From Nemertoderma westbladi (lineage: Eukaryota > Xenacoelomorpha > Nemertodermatida > Nemertodermatidae), in the NCBI GenBank assembly GCA_032718475.1, contig JAUCBJ010006220.1:1-29040 (forward strand): a stretch of DNA of 29,040 bases. Reading direction: 5' to 3'. Below, piece after piece: positions 28,836 to 29,040 of the stretch. How positions within the stretch are numbered: position 1 is the first letter of the stretch; the number at the start of each line of letters is the position of its first letter. The position numbers were made by a program, and so were the translations under genes. A model generated the notes under the pieces. It was not told where the DNA came from, did not search any database, and saw only the letters and a program-made list of their open reading frames with translations.

Positions 28836-29040
28836 CTTTTACACAGCGCATGCACCACAGTGGGAGAATATTTAAACAAAATTGAAACATTAATTTATAT
28901 ATTAAATCGTTCAACAAAATGATTATCACAGAGTTAATAAGCGGTACACCCTTAATAGGACGTCCTATTTCGATTCCCCTTTAATGTGCACAAGAAGAAC
29001 TCTAGAGTCAGTAGGTTGACCTGGAAGAACCATTGATTAT

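Noticed and set aside
1-29040. CRISPR array or prokaryotic operon
   Set aside because: Tandem repeats here have no unique spacers of constant length, and introns plus animal retroelements show the DNA is eukaryotic.

Overview
This window reads as nuclear DNA of an invertebrate animal, probably marine. The grounds are GT-AG splicing inside a coding region, AATAAA signals, and relics of CR1/L2-like and RTE-like non-LTR elements, BEL/Pao, a Penelope-like (GIY-YIG) element and foldback DNA transposons. It also holds a monoamine-oxidase-family gene with a C-terminal membrane anchor and much AT-rich satellite and microsatellite DNA. I cannot name the species. There is no operon logic; most of the window is accessory, repeat-rich DNA.

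Layout. 1-0.9 kb is AT-rich with a (GTA)n-type microsatellite. 0.9-2.45 kb is a 467-bp satellite array. 2.64-4.36 kb is a reverse-strand RTE-like reverse transcriptase relic. 4.35-4.89 kb is a relic of a Mutator-like transposase. 4.89-6.71 kb is a reverse-strand CR1/L2-like retrotransposon with an (ATCT)n tail. 6.80-7.75 kb holds three unusual low-complexity coding-like blocks in a row: a Pro/Val repeat exon candidate, a 30-bp minisatellite open in several frames, and a His/Asp-rich reading frame. 8.38-10.06 kb is a decayed member of a widespread uncharacterised animal protein family with a QNKN signature. 10.1-12.6 kb is foldback elements, paired G-run/C-run hairpins, SINE-like modules and a 15-bp minisatellite.

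13.70-17.88 kb is the most gene-like accessory region. A two-exon forward gene resembling DUF6589-type proteins is interrupted by one in-frame TAG. It faces, tail to tail, a reverse-strand PHD-finger-like reading frame interrupted by one in-frame TAA. An AT-rich spacer with an ATGCAT motif array and a palindrome lies between them. The two may be a decaying two-gene mobile element or a decayed host gene pair.

18.6-23.4 kb is a chain of tandem arrays: a 15-bp G-rich repeat, a 21-bp repeat, a ~660-bp repeat, (GTC)n, and a 315-bp repeat that is a dimer of ~150-bp units. Two unrelated array families carry the same CTCF-core-like sequence in opposite orientations, which is the most interesting regulatory-type signal here.

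23.9-26.3 kb holds a BEL/Pao C-terminal fragment, a 380-bp inverted-repeat element rich in AAGTTGC subterminal motifs, a Penelope-like GIY-YIG fragment and a TATA+Inr core promoter match. 27.20-28.83 kb is an intronless monoamine-oxidase-like flavoenzyme with one apparent +1 frameshift and no covalent-FAD cysteine at the expected place. It is the only clear metabolic gene.

Family assignments are from recall of conserved motifs; no search was run.
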